Source of the DNA: an uncultured Dorea sp.
Lineage (GTDB): Bacteria; Bacillota; Clostridia; Lachnospirales; Lachnospiraceae
NCBI GenBank assembly: GCA_910584575.1
Contig: CAJUBG010000039.1
Coordinates: forward strand, 1-33,586
Direction of reading: 5' to 3'
Length of the DNA stretch: 33,586 bases
Shown: positions 25,544 to 33,194 of the stretch, one piece after another
How the letters are laid out: every line of letters starts with the position of its first letter
Numbering within the stretch: position 1 is the first letter of the stretch
Program-made: the position numbers and the translations under genes
The notes under the pieces: model-generated
What the model saw: the letters and a program-made list of their open reading frames with translations, nothing else
The model's database searches: none
What the model was told of the DNA's origin: nothing

Positions 25544-26044
25544 ATGGATGAAAAAGCAAAGAAACCCAGGATGCAGACGTTTCACGCGGACGACATGATT
25601 CTCAAAGAGGGAGAAGTAAGCGACAGTATGTTCAAGATTTTATCCGGATCTGTGGCGGTATTTAACCGCTATGGAGAGAAGGATGAGCATCTGATTGGAA
25701 TCTATTCCAAGGGAAGATGTTTCGGAGAGTTAAATGTATTTTCCGACCTCCCCTGTATCTACACGGCGGTTGCCTATAATGATGTGTTGGTTATGCGCGT
25801 CACCGGTGATTCGTTGGAGGAATTTATTGCCACCAATCCGAGAAATGTGATTGACATCATGCAGAACATGGCGCATACGGTACGGATGATGCAGAAGAAT
25901 ATTGAATTCCTGATTGACGATTTCTCCCAGAAGGAGGACGAGGAGCAGAAGAAAAAGGACGAGGTCAAAAGCAAGATTATGCAGTACACCAATCCGATGA
26001 ATTATCCGCTTGCGAACCTGATACATACGAATGTGAGGGTATAA
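25544..26044 (+). CDS. Cyclic-nucleotide-binding-fold protein without DNA-binding domain
   Basis: A 166-residue protein whose residues ~10-125 follow the CRP/cNMP beta-roll (ILKEGEVSDSMFKILSGSVAVF, GRCFGELNVFSDLPCIYTAVA). The phosphate-binding cassette keeps GEL but lacks the Arg that normally follows Pro (PCIYTA instead of PRxAT), so ordinary cAMP or cGMP binding is doubtful. A coiled-coil, charged segment (QKEDEEQKKKDEVKSK) and a short tail follow where CRP proteins have a helix-turn-helix. It is therefore probably a protein-interaction or ligand-sensing partner within the signalling operon. It starts 9 bp after the VOC stop. Confidence 0.87.
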   Translation: MDEKAKKPRMQTFHADDMILKEGEVSDSMFKILSGSVAVFNRYGEKDEHLIGIYSKGRCFGELNVFSDLPCIYTAVAYNDVLVMRVTGDSLEEFIATNPRNVIDIMQNMAHTVRMMQKNIEFLIDDFSQKEDEEQKKKDEVKSKIMQYTNPMNYPLANLIHTNVRV

Positions 26045-26080
26045 AGGAAACTAATATATAAGAAATGAGGTAGGATTATC

Positions 26081-26380
26081 ATGAATATTACAGAGAATCT
26101 GAATGGAAACCAGCTATGCCTTTCCCTTGAGGGGCGGCTTGACACGACCACCGCACCTGAGCTTGAGAAGGTGACAAAGAGCCGTCTTGACGGCGTGACT
26201 GAGCTGGTTATTGATATGAAAGGGCTTGACTATCTTTCATCAGCAGGGCTTCGTGTGCTTCTGGGCGCTCAGAAGACGATGAACAAGCAGGGAAGCATGA
26301 AGGTGACCCATGTAAACGAAACAATCATGGAAATCTTTGAGGTGACGGGCTTTGGGGATATTCTCACCATTGAGAAGTAA
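26081..26380 (+). CDS. STAS-domain anti-anti-sigma (SpoIIAA/RsbV-like) protein
   Basis: A 99-residue single-domain STAS protein. It has EGRLDTTTAPELE near the start and the phospho-acceptor region LDYLSSAGLRVLL, with Ser53/Ser54 corresponding to the serine phosphorylated by RsbW/SpoIIAB kinases. In known partner-switching systems the unphosphorylated form binds the HATPase kinase and releases its target, and a PP2C phosphatase recharges it. All three classes are encoded in this operon. No sigma factor is seen nearby, so its partners may be the HATPase domains of the MATE fusions or the small kinase at 31589. GAGG lies ahead of the ATG. Confidence 0.93.
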   Translation: MNITENLNGNQLCLSLEGRLDTTTAPELEKVTKSRLDGVTELVIDMKGLDYLSSAGLRVLLGAQKTMNKQGSMKVTHVNETIMEIFEVTGFGDILTIEK

Positions 26381-26393
26381 ATCTGAAAACCTT

Positions 26394-28160
26394 ATGGAAC
26401 AGGAACTAAAGCGAAATAATTTTTTTTTGAAAACGGTCTACGGTAAGTATGTGATTGCGTCGGTTCTATCTATGCTTGCCGCCAGTATGGGCGGGATGAT
26501 TGACACGGTAATCGTGGGACGGTTTTTGGGAGAGACGGGGTTGGCTGCCATGTCGTTGGTCAGTCCCGTCTATTTGTTCTATTATACCATCGGCGCGGTG
26601 ATCGGCATGGGCGGCTCTATTGCGGCGAATCTGTATATCGGAAAAAATGACTACGAGGCATACCGGCAGGTGTTTTCACTGTCCTTCTGGATGACTGCGG
26701 CCGTGTGCGTGGCGACTACGGGCGCGGCGCTGCTTTTCATAGAGCCGCTGCTTTCCCTGCTTGGCGGCGAAGGGCTGGTAAAGGAATACGCGGTAGACTA
26801 TCTGTTCTGGTATATCATCGGCGGCAGCGGTACGCTTTTTATCTATCTTCCTTTGAATTTCTTAAAGTGTGAGGGAAAGCCGGAAGACTCCTCCCTTTTG
26901 TTTTTGCTGTCCAGCGGTATGAACGTGGCGCTGACCTGGCTGTTCATGTCGCCTGTATGCGGGATGGGAATGAAGGGCGCAAGCATTGCCACAGGGCTTT
27001 CCATGAGCCTGACGGCGTTGATTGGGCTTTATCTTATATTTTGCAGGACCGGCAATACCCGTCTGGTGAGAATGCGTCCCACAGTCCGCATGATGGGAGA
27101 GATTCTGGCCTGCGGCAGTCCAAACGGCTGTAATAATCTGTTAAATGCCTTAAAAATCCTGCTGATTAACGGGATGCTTCTGCAAATTGGCGCGGCTGTG
27201 TATCTGCCTGTATTCTCACTGGTTAAGAGTGTTTCCGACCTGGTAACAGGTGTGATTGTAGGGGTTGCCTCTGCCCTCATGCCTATTGTCGGGGTATTTC
27301 TGGGAGAGAAGGACGCAGGTAGTATCCGGCGTGTGTGCCAGAGGGCAATGGGGCTTGGCGGTATACTGACTGTGGCCTTGTCCGCCCTGATTGCGCTGTT
27401 TCCCCAGATGTTCTGTTTCCTTTTTAATATTACGGAGTCGTCTGCCAGAGAGGGAAGCCGCGGGGCAATGGCCTGTCTGGCGGTCAGTTTATTGTTTGCA
27501 TTTCCCAATCTGATGATGTCCGGTTATTTTAATACCATCCGAAGGTCTATGCTGTCGAATCTGATTCTGTCTCTGCGGCTTTTTATCTACCTTGGGCCGG
27601 CGGTTCTTCTGCTTGGCACTTTTGCAGGGGCAAAGGGAATCTGGATGTCCCTTGCGGCGGCGGATATGCTGACTCTGGGAACGGTTTTGCTGGTGGTGAA
27701 GGGCATCCGGCGTCGTTCTCCCTCCCTTGACGGGTATCTTCTTGACACCTCCATGGAGGGCGAGGGTGAGATATCATTTTCTGTCCGCAATACGGTGGAG
27801 GATATTATGTTTGCCTCCAATAAGATTACGGATTTCTGTGAGTCCTCCGGCATTGGGGTAAAAAAGACCATGCAGGTGAGTCTGGCTATTGAGGAAATGC
27901 TGACGGTGATTATTACCTATTGTATGGATAGGGAAAAAGAGCAGTTTATTGATATCCGTATCGTGAAAATGGGGGAGGACGTGCTGCTTCGTATCCGTAA
28001 TTCCGGCAGGATATTTGATCCTGTGAGCTTTTATGAGGAAAACCGAGAGTGTGAGGAGATGGCGGACCAGGTGCTTGGGATTAAGATGATTGCGGGGACG
28101 GCAAAGAAGATTGAGTTTCGGGAGACGTTTGGTATGAATAATCTGTTGATTCAGTTTTGA
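26394..28160 (+). CDS. MATE-family transporter fused to a degenerate HATPase domain
   Basis: A second MATE-HATPase fusion, also 588 residues when started at ATG 26394. The membrane part (residues ~10-440) opens GKYVIASVLSMLAASMGGMIDTVIVG and has about 12 helices. The C-terminal domain aligns with that of the first fusion but has lost key ATP residues: the N-box reads IEEMLTVIITY (Asn replaced by Val), G1 reads RNSGRIFDP instead of RDDGIPFNP, and the GGIGL loop is replaced by QVLGIKMI. It probably binds protein partners without phosphorylating them. The frame extends to TTG 26352 inside the STAS gene, a possible longer start. The substrate is unknown. Confidence 0.9.
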   Translation: MEQELKRNNFFLKTVYGKYVIASVLSMLAASMGGMIDTVIVGRFLGETGLAAMSLVSPVYLFYYTIGAVIGMGGSIAANLYIGKNDYEAYRQVFSLSFWMTAAVCVATTGAALLFIEPLLSLLGGEGLVKEYAVDYLFWYIIGGSGTLFIYLPLNFLKCEGKPEDSSLLFLLSSGMNVALTWLFMSPVCGMGMKGASIATGLSMSLTALIGLYLIFCRTGNTRLVRMRPTVRMMGEILACGSPNGCNNLLNALKILLINGMLLQIGAAVYLPVFSLVKSVSDLVTGVIVGVASALMPIVGVFLGEKDAGSIRRVCQRAMGLGGILTVALSALIALFPQMFCFLFNITESSAREGSRGAMACLAVSLLFAFPNLMMSGYFNTIRRSMLSNLILSLRLFIYLGPAVLLLGTFAGAKGIWMSLAAADMLTLGTVLLVVKGIRRRSPSLDGYLLDTSMEGEGEISFSVRNTVEDIMFASNKITDFCESSGIGVKKTMQVSLAIEEMLTVIITYCMDREKEQFIDIRIVKMGEDVLLRIRNSGRIFDPVSFYEENRECEEMADQVLGIKMIAGTAKKIEFRETFGMNNLLIQF

Positions 28161-28189
28161 ATGACGCAGGCGGATAAGGAGGGAGAGAT

Positions 28190-29353
28190 ATGGAGTTTGA
28201 ACACAAGGGAAGGGACGGCGCCAAGGGCGGCGGCATGGAGTTTGAGGAGAAGGAATCAGGCCGCCGTGTGACCGTCAGCTTCCGTCAGCTTAGGCGCGGC
28301 GACGGGGAGGGATTTCGCCGGTGCATTGAGGATTTCTATGGCGACGGTTATCCATATAAGGAATATCTGGAGGAGGAATTTCTTCTGGAAAAATGTGCCT
28401 CTGGGGAAATGACTGTGTTGTGCGGCGTTACTCCTGACGGGGAGATTATTAGCACCTCGGCTGTCCGTCAGGACGAGGAATTTTCCGGAAGCGCTCTTTT
28501 GATGCTGCGGGTGGTGAAGGAAGCCTACCGGGGAATGGGGATTGGAAAGGCTCAGGAGGAGTGTCTGTTTCGCTTTGCCGAGGGGGAAAAGGGCGTCTGC
28601 TCACTCTATGCTGATGTGATGACCCATAACAGCATCAGCCAGGGCAGCCTTGCCCGCCGGGGGTTCGTATTCTGCGGCATACGGATGATGCTGTACCGGA
28701 ATCCTGTCATGGTGCCAGGGCTTGGGCTTGCCAAAGAAGGGAAGATGAGCCAGGCTGTCATGTGCAGGAGGGGATGCAGGCATAGGATTGGAGTCCTGTA
28801 TTGCCCGTCAGAGCATGTGGAGGAGGTACGGCGTATCTATGGTGAGCTTGGCGTGGAGTGTGGGATTATAGGGAGAGCCGGAATAGACGTAAATGAGGCG
28901 GATGGGGCGGGCGAGTGTGAATGTCTGCTCAGCAGTTCGGTTAAAATGCCCAAGGTGGAAGAAACCCATATGTCATGGAAGGAGGAAGCGGTACATAATT
29001 CTTATATTTTGACGGTTCAGAAGCTCGGAAGGGATTTTGAGAAAAGGCTGTCCGTCAGGATGGATGAGATTGGAAAGCGTGGGGATGCAACGGTGGTCTG
29101 CTATCTGAATCTTCGGGACTTATCGGCTGTTTTAGGATATGAGACACTTTTTAAGGCAGGCTTTTTCTTTACGGGGCTTAAGCCTTTGCAGGAAAATGCG
29201 GAATACATGCTGCTTACCTATGTAGGAGGGCAAAAGATTCGCTATGAGGATATCCATTTGCATGAGAATGGAGAGAAATTATTGTCTTACATAAAGAAGC
29301 ACCGCCGTAGTGCGAAAAGGGGGATAAATAGGATTGAAAACAATAAAAAATAA
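28190..29353 (+). CDS. GNAT-family acetyltransferase with an extra C-terminal domain
   Basis: A 387-residue protein. Residues ~28-175 have the GNAT fold: VTVSFRQLRRGDGEGF, the acetyl-CoA loop VVKEAYRGMGIGKAQEECL (R-G-M-G-I-G-K), and NSISQGSLARRGFVFCG. The remaining ~200 residues include a second mixed alpha/beta region (RIGVLYCPSEHVEEVRRIYGELG and a late ETLFKAGFFFTGLKPL) that looks like a degenerate second GNAT half. The start at 28190 has AAGGAGG; an in-frame ATG at 28235 lies in a repeat of the same 11 bases (ATGGAGTTTGA). It could acetylate the peptide, a signalling partner or a small molecule. Confidence 0.82.
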   Translation: MEFEHKGRDGAKGGGMEFEEKESGRRVTVSFRQLRRGDGEGFRRCIEDFYGDGYPYKEYLEEEFLLEKCASGEMTVLCGVTPDGEIISTSAVRQDEEFSGSALLMLRVVKEAYRGMGIGKAQEECLFRFAEGEKGVCSLYADVMTHNSISQGSLARRGFVFCGIRMMLYRNPVMVPGLGLAKEGKMSQAVMCRRGCRHRIGVLYCPSEHVEEVRRIYGELGVECGIIGRAGIDVNEADGAGECECLLSSSVKMPKVEETHMSWKEEAVHNSYILTVQKLGRDFEKRLSVRMDEIGKRGDATVVCYLNLRDLSAVLGYETLFKAGFFFTGLKPLQENAEYMLLTYVGGQKIRYEDIHLHENGEKLLSYIKKHRRSAKRGINRIENNKK

Positions 29354-31592
29354 GGTGGTTCGGCTGGTGCTCTCGATTTCTCTTGCCTCGATTCTGCTTC
29401 TTGGAGTGGCTTCGAGTTTTGAAATCTGGAGGATACGGCAGAATACCACCGACGGACTTAAGGGCTTGAACGACCAGGCGGCCTCGGACGCCACAGACGC
29501 CCTGCGCACCCAGAAGAAGGAAGAACTTCAGGCAATGGCAGAGAATAAGAGCAGCCTTGCGGATACCAGCTTAAACCTGATTTTAAACCAGACTAATCTG
29601 GTGGCTATGGCTGCGCGGGAGGTGTATTCCAATCAGGAATTCTATACCCATGGGCAGCCAGACAGCGAGCTTCCGGTAAATGCCTATGATTTTTCCTGTA
29701 ATTATCCGCCGGAAACTCTGGGGACATTTTCCTATCATCTGCGCGCCCCCCGTTCCCTGATGGAGCCGGCTTCTATTGTGGAAAAGGATGGAACGGTTAT
29801 AAAGGCACGTCTTGACGAGACGCGTCTTTCTGACGAGATGAGGCGGGAATTGTACCTTGCCCGTTATCTGGAAAATGCCTTGGGGGGCATCCGCAATTTT
29901 GACAATGGGGACGGTACGTACAGCGGAATCGGCGCAACCTATTTCTGCCTGGAGTCGTCGGGAATTGATGTTTTGGCAGACACGCTGACTACTTCTATGG
30001 TAGAATATGATGCAAGGGAATCCTCCTGGTATAAGGAGGCGGCAAAATTAAAGGATGGGGAGGTCTATTGGAGTCATCCCATTCAGGACGGGTCAGGACG
30101 CGGGGTTGCGCTCATCTGCTCTATGCCGGTGTATGTGGACGGCGAGCTGGTGGGCGTGGCAGGAAGCGGCGGCCTGATAGAAAATATTCAGGAGATGGTG
30201 CAGAGTACCAGTATCGGGGAGAGTGGATATGCGTTTCTTCTTAATACCGGCAGCATGAATGTGATTGCCAATGCCAATCCTGACGGGGACAGCGAGATTA
30301 ATCGTTTCAAGGACAATCTGCTGGACTCAGGAAATGAAGAACTGACTGCCGTGATGGAAAAAATCAGGGAGGGAGAATCGGGAATCACCCAGGTGACCCT
30401 GGACGGGAAGGAGTCGTATCTTGCGTATTCACCACTGACCACCACCAGTTGGGTGGTAGTGACGGTGATTGGCCTTAACGATGCCTCGATTGTGACCCAC
30501 ATCAATGATTTGCAGGAAAATATCAGCACCATTACCCAACAGACCATAGAGGATATCAATGTAAAGATCAGGCTGATGGCAGGCTTATTCGTGGTCATTG
30601 CCCTGGTGATTACCGTGGTTATTATTTTCCTGTCAAATAAATTTGCCAGACGCCTGACACAGCCCATTTACACCCTGACTGAAGGGGCGGGGCAGATAAG
30701 CGGCGGCAATCTGGATTACCGGATTGAAGTGGAATCTGATGATGAAACGGCGCTGCTTGGAGAGGCGTTCAACCATATGACCGACAGCCTGAAGGATTAT
30801 ATTGAGAATCTTTCCCGTATCACGGCGGAGAAGGAGAGAATCGGGACGGAGTTGGATATTGCAAAGAATATTCAGGCGTCCATGCTGCCCTGTATCTTTC
30901 CGGCATTTCCGGACCGGACGGAGTTCGATATCTATGCTACCATGGACCCTGCGAAGGAGGTGGGCGGCGATTTCTATGATTTCTTTATGGTGGACGAGAG
31001 GCATCTTGCCATCGTGGTGGCGGACGTGTCAGGAAAAGGTGTTCCGGCGGCTTTGTTTATGGTGATTGGAAAGACGCTGATTAAGGATCACACGAAGCCG
31101 GAGAGCGATCTGGGCGAGGTGTTCACAGAAGTCAATGAGCTGTTGTGCGAGTCCAACAGCGAGGGGCTGTTTATCACGGCGTTTGAGGGAGTGCTGGATC
31201 TGGTGACGGGCGAGCTTACGTTTGTCAATGCAGGGCATGAGATACCTTATATCTGTAAGGGGAATGAATATGAGCCATATAAGATTCGTGCGGGCTTCGT
31301 GCTTGCCGGCATGGAGGGGATGCGCTATCGGTGCGGCTCTATGCAGTTAGAGCCAGGAGATAAGCTGTTCCAGTATACGGACGGAGTGACTGAGGCTACC
31401 AACCAGGAGAAGGAGTTGTACGGCATGGAACGCTTAAGGGAGATTCTATGCAGGAATGTGGACGCCAAACCGCAAAAGCTCTTGGAGAGCGTGAAGGAGG
31501 ATATCGACGCTTTTGTTGGAGAGGCTTTGCAGTTTGACGACATTACCATGTTGTGTCTGGAATATAAAGAAAGAATGAAGGTGGAGGAATGA
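29334..31592 (+). CDS. Cache-HAMP-SpoIIE membrane phosphatase (PP2C, RsbU-like)
   Basis: A 752-residue signalling phosphatase. TM1 is at residues ~7-28 and a large extracellular double-Cache-like sensor spans ~35-400 (YDARESSWYKEAAKL followed by GVAGSGGLIENIQEMV). TM2 is at ~414-437, HAMP at ~438-490, a short coil follows, then a PP2C/SpoIIE domain (~515-750). Catalytic motifs are intact: EVGGDFYDF (~541), DVSGKGVPAALFM (~563), FVNAGHEIPYI, YTDGVTEA and FDDITMLCL. It should dephosphorylate the STAS protein at 26081 when an external ligand binds. The TTG start overlaps the GNAT gene by 20 bp, and the stop overlaps the kinase start as ATGA. Confidence 0.93.
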   Translation: MKTIKNKVVRLVLSISLASILLLGVASSFEIWRIRQNTTDGLKGLNDQAASDATDALRTQKKEELQAMAENKSSLADTSLNLILNQTNLVAMAAREVYSNQEFYTHGQPDSELPVNAYDFSCNYPPETLGTFSYHLRAPRSLMEPASIVEKDGTVIKARLDETRLSDEMRRELYLARYLENALGGIRNFDNGDGTYSGIGATYFCLESSGIDVLADTLTTSMVEYDARESSWYKEAAKLKDGEVYWSHPIQDGSGRGVALICSMPVYVDGELVGVAGSGGLIENIQEMVQSTSIGESGYAFLLNTGSMNVIANANPDGDSEINRFKDNLLDSGNEELTAVMEKIREGESGITQVTLDGKESYLAYSPLTTTSWVVVTVIGLNDASIVTHINDLQENISTITQQTIEDINVKIRLMAGLFVVIALVITVVIIFLSNKFARRLTQPIYTLTEGAGQISGGNLDYRIEVESDDETALLGEAFNHMTDSLKDYIENLSRITAEKERIGTELDIAKNIQASMLPCIFPAFPDRTEFDIYATMDPAKEVGGDFYDFFMVDERHLAIVVADVSGKGVPAALFMVIGKTLIKDHTKPESDLGEVFTEVNELLCESNSEGLFITAFEGVLDLVTGELTFVNAGHEIPYICKGNEYEPYKIRAGFVLAGMEGMRYRCGSMQLEPGDKLFQYTDGVTEATNQEKELYGMERLREILCRNVDAKPQKLLESVKEDIDAFVGEALQFDDITMLCLEYKERMKVEE

Positions 31593-31996
31593 AGGAATTA
31601 ACCGTAGACGCGACGGTAGAAAATATTACCCAGGTGACGGCCTTTGTGGATGAGCAGCTTGAGGAGTTGGGGTGTCCGGTGAAGGCGCAGATGCAGATTG
31701 ATATTGCGATTGACGAGCTGTTTGGGAATATTGCGCATTATGCTTATCATCCCAAGGTCGGGGCTGCGACTGTCAGGGTGGAGGTCGTGAATGAGCCTCT
31801 CTCGGTGGTGGTGTCTTTTATTGATCATGGGGTTCCCTATGATCCTCTTGCCAGGGAGGACCCGAATGTGGGGCTTGCGTTGGAGGAGAGAGAGATTGGG
31901 GGGCTTGGGATTTATATGGTGAAAAAGAGTATGGATGAGATTACTTATGAGTATAGGGAGGGGCAGAATATATTGAGGATTAGGAAGGAGATATGA
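31589..31996 (+). CDS. RsbW/SpoIIAB-like anti-sigma serine kinase (HATPase)
   Basis: A 135-residue stand-alone GHKL kinase. The N-box AIDELFGNIAHYAY, G1 box IDHGVPYDP and G2 box IGGLGIYMVKK are all intact, as expected for an active kinase that phosphorylates a STAS partner. It overlaps the phosphatase gene by four bases, giving a fixed phosphatase:kinase ratio, as in RsbU/RsbW-type modules. No sigma factor gene lies nearby, so its output target is unknown: a distant sigma factor, or competition with the transporter-borne HATPase domains for the STAS protein. It is the last gene of the locus. Confidence 0.92.
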   Translation: MKELTVDATVENITQVTAFVDEQLEELGCPVKAQMQIDIAIDELFGNIAHYAYHPKVGAATVRVEVVNEPLSVVVSFIDHGVPYDPLAREDPNVGLALEEREIGGLGIYMVKKSMDEITYEYREGQNILRIRKEI

Positions 31997-32021
31997 TAAG
32001 GAGTATTGGGAGGTGGGAATT

Positions 32022-32078
32022 ATGTGTATAAACAAGAATAGGAAAAACAGAGTATGGCTCCATGCAAAGCCAGTATAA
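32022..32078 (+). CDS. Possible 18-codon leader peptide
   Basis: ATG at 32022 with GGGAGG 8 bases upstream opens an 18-codon frame (MCINKNRKNRVWLHAKPV) ending at TAA 32076-32078. Its 3' half overlaps both left arms of the inverted repeats at 32058-32128, as in leader peptides that control attenuators. It is too short for composition evidence, and chance is possible. Confidence 0.35.
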   Translation: MCINKNRKNRVWLHAKPV

Positions 32079-32128
32079 GCGACGCTTGCATGGAGTATCG
32101 TTAGTCGCTGAAAGTTATGCTGGCTTTG
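32058..32128 (+). promoter_or_regulatory. Interleaved inverted repeats, candidate attenuator or pseudoknot
   Basis: Repeat 1: CTCCATGCAA (32058-32067) with TTGCATGGAG (32086-32095), a perfect 10 bp. Repeat 2: CAAAGCCAGTATAA (32065-32078) with TTATGCTGGCTTTG (32115-32128), 14 bp with one wobble, extended by GCGAC (32079-32083) and GTCGC (32104-32108) around a 6-base bulge. The right arm of repeat 1 is in the loop of repeat 2 and the left arms overlap by three bases, so the folds either exclude each other or form a pseudoknot. No long T-run follows. It lies in the leader of the gene at 32163. Confidence 0.6.
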
Positions 32129-32162
32129 TTACTTGAATTTATTAATCAAGGAGGAAGCCCGC

Positions 32163-32426
32163 ATGAAGTATATAAATGCAACAACAATTCTTCCGGATGC
32201 GCTGGTTGAGGAGTTACAAAAGTATGTTCAGGCAGGTTACATTTACATTCCTGCCAAGGACGAGCAGCATAAATCTTGGGGCGAATTGTCTGGTTATCGA
32301 AAGGAACTCAATAAACGAAATATTGCTATTATTGAAAAATATCAGAAGGGTGTTTCGATTGAGGAGATTGGTGATGAATACGGCCTTTCGATATATGCCA
32401 TTAGAAAAATAATATATCAAAAGTGA
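32163..32426 (+). CDS. CD3324-family HTH-like protein
   Basis: An 87-residue protein matching the pattern I know as the CD3324 family of Clostridia: MKYINATTILPDALVEELQKYVQAGYIYIP, then a GYRKELNKRN segment and a C-terminal helix-turn-helix-like stretch (KGVSIEEIGDEYGLSIYAIRKII). It probably binds DNA in the manner of Mor-type activators, though no function is established to my knowledge. The frame continues to 32133, but the ATG at 32163 has AAGGAGG 8 bases upstream and the family's N-terminus. Base composition is more AT-rich than the NRPS locus. A terminator follows at once. Confidence 0.85.
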   Translation: MKYINATTILPDALVEELQKYVQAGYIYIPAKDEQHKSWGELSGYRKELNKRNIAIIEKYQKGVSIEEIGDEYGLSIYAIRKIIYQK

Positions 32427-32430
32427 TTAC

Positions 32431-32460
32431 AGAGAGCTGTCAGGAGGGCAGCTCTCTTTT
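32431..32460 (+). terminator. Intrinsic terminator
   Basis: Perfect 9-bp stem AGAGAGCTG (32431-32439) and CAGCTCTCT (32449-32457), a 9-base loop, then TTT. It ends the CD3324-family gene. Confidence 0.85.
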
Positions 32461-32490
32461 CTAAAGATTGTTTCGGTACCATTCAGTATA

Positions 32491-32519
32491 TTGTGAGTGC
32501 TTTCTCCCTAAAGTATAAT
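32491..32519 (+). promoter_or_regulatory. Sigma-A promoter of the acetyltransferase gene
   Basis: -35 TTGTGA (32491-32496), a 17-bp spacer and consensus -10 TATAAT (32514-32519). Transcription should begin near 32526, which rules out the in-frame ATG at 32521 and supports the start at 32554. Confidence 0.7.
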
Positions 32520-32553
32520 TATGAAATACGATTTACAGCAGGAGGAGTGTAAA

Positions 32554-33183
32554 ATGTCTGATTCAAAAAAATTGTATCCGAGAACAGGAGATATGCAAAC
32601 GGTCTATCTTAAAAATGTGATTACTTGTCCTAATATAGTAGTTGGAGATTATACGATGTATAACGACTTTATGGACAATCCTAAGATGTTTGAGCAGAAT
32701 AATGTTTTATATCATTATCCCATCAATCATGATAAACTTATCATTGGAAAGTTTTGTTCGATTGCTTGCGGTGCAAAATTTCTTTTCAATAGTGCAAATC
32801 ATAGGATGACTTCTCTGTCAACTTATCCATTTCCATTATTTTTTGAGGAGTGGGAACTTGAGAAAAAGAATGTTACGGAAAGTTGGGATAACAAAGGGGA
32901 TATTATCGTCGGAAATGATGTCTGGATTGGTTACGAGGCCCTTATATTAGCAGGTGTTACTATTGGCGATGGTGCGATTATAGGCGCTCGCGCATTAGTT
33001 ACTAAGGATGTAGCGCCATATACCATTGTGGGCGGCATCCCTGCAAAACCAATAAGGAAACGCTTTCCAGAAGAAATCATAACCGAACTACTTAAAATAG
33101 AATGGTGGAATTGGCCGGAAGAAAAAATTGCAAAGAATATTGAGGCGATTCAAAGTGGTTATATAGAGCAGTTGAAAGGCTAG
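32554..33183 (+). CDS. Vat/CatB-family xenobiotic O-acetyltransferase
   Basis: A 209-residue hexapeptide acyltransferase of the group that inactivates streptogramin A or chloramphenicol with acetyl-CoA. Diagnostic stretches are VLYHYPINHDKLIIGKFCSIACGAKFLFNSANHRMTSLSTYPFPLF, with the catalytic His in NHRM, then IIVGNDVWIGYEALILAGVTIGDGAIIGARALVTKDV and IVGGIPAKPIRKRF. Length fits the family (~205-220 aa). The ATG at 32554 has GGAGGAG 6 bases upstream. Many chromosomal members are uncharacterised and need not give resistance. The AT-rich coding sequence and single-gene promoter/terminator unit suggest later acquisition. Confidence 0.88.
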   Translation: MSDSKKLYPRTGDMQTVYLKNVITCPNIVVGDYTMYNDFMDNPKMFEQNNVLYHYPINHDKLIIGKFCSIACGAKFLFNSANHRMTSLSTYPFPLFFEEWELEKKNVTESWDNKGDIIVGNDVWIGYEALILAGVTIGDGAIIGARALVTKDVAPYTIVGGIPAKPIRKRFPEEIITELLKIEWWNWPEEKIAKNIEAIQSGYIEQLKG

Positions 33184-33194
33184 AAAGATTGAAA

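Noticed and set aside
28190..29353. Possible phosphopantetheinyl transferase needed by the NRPS
   Set aside because: The protein has a GNAT acetyl-CoA loop (RGMGIGK) and lacks the Sfp-type motifs, so the NRPS must be primed by an enzyme encoded elsewhere.
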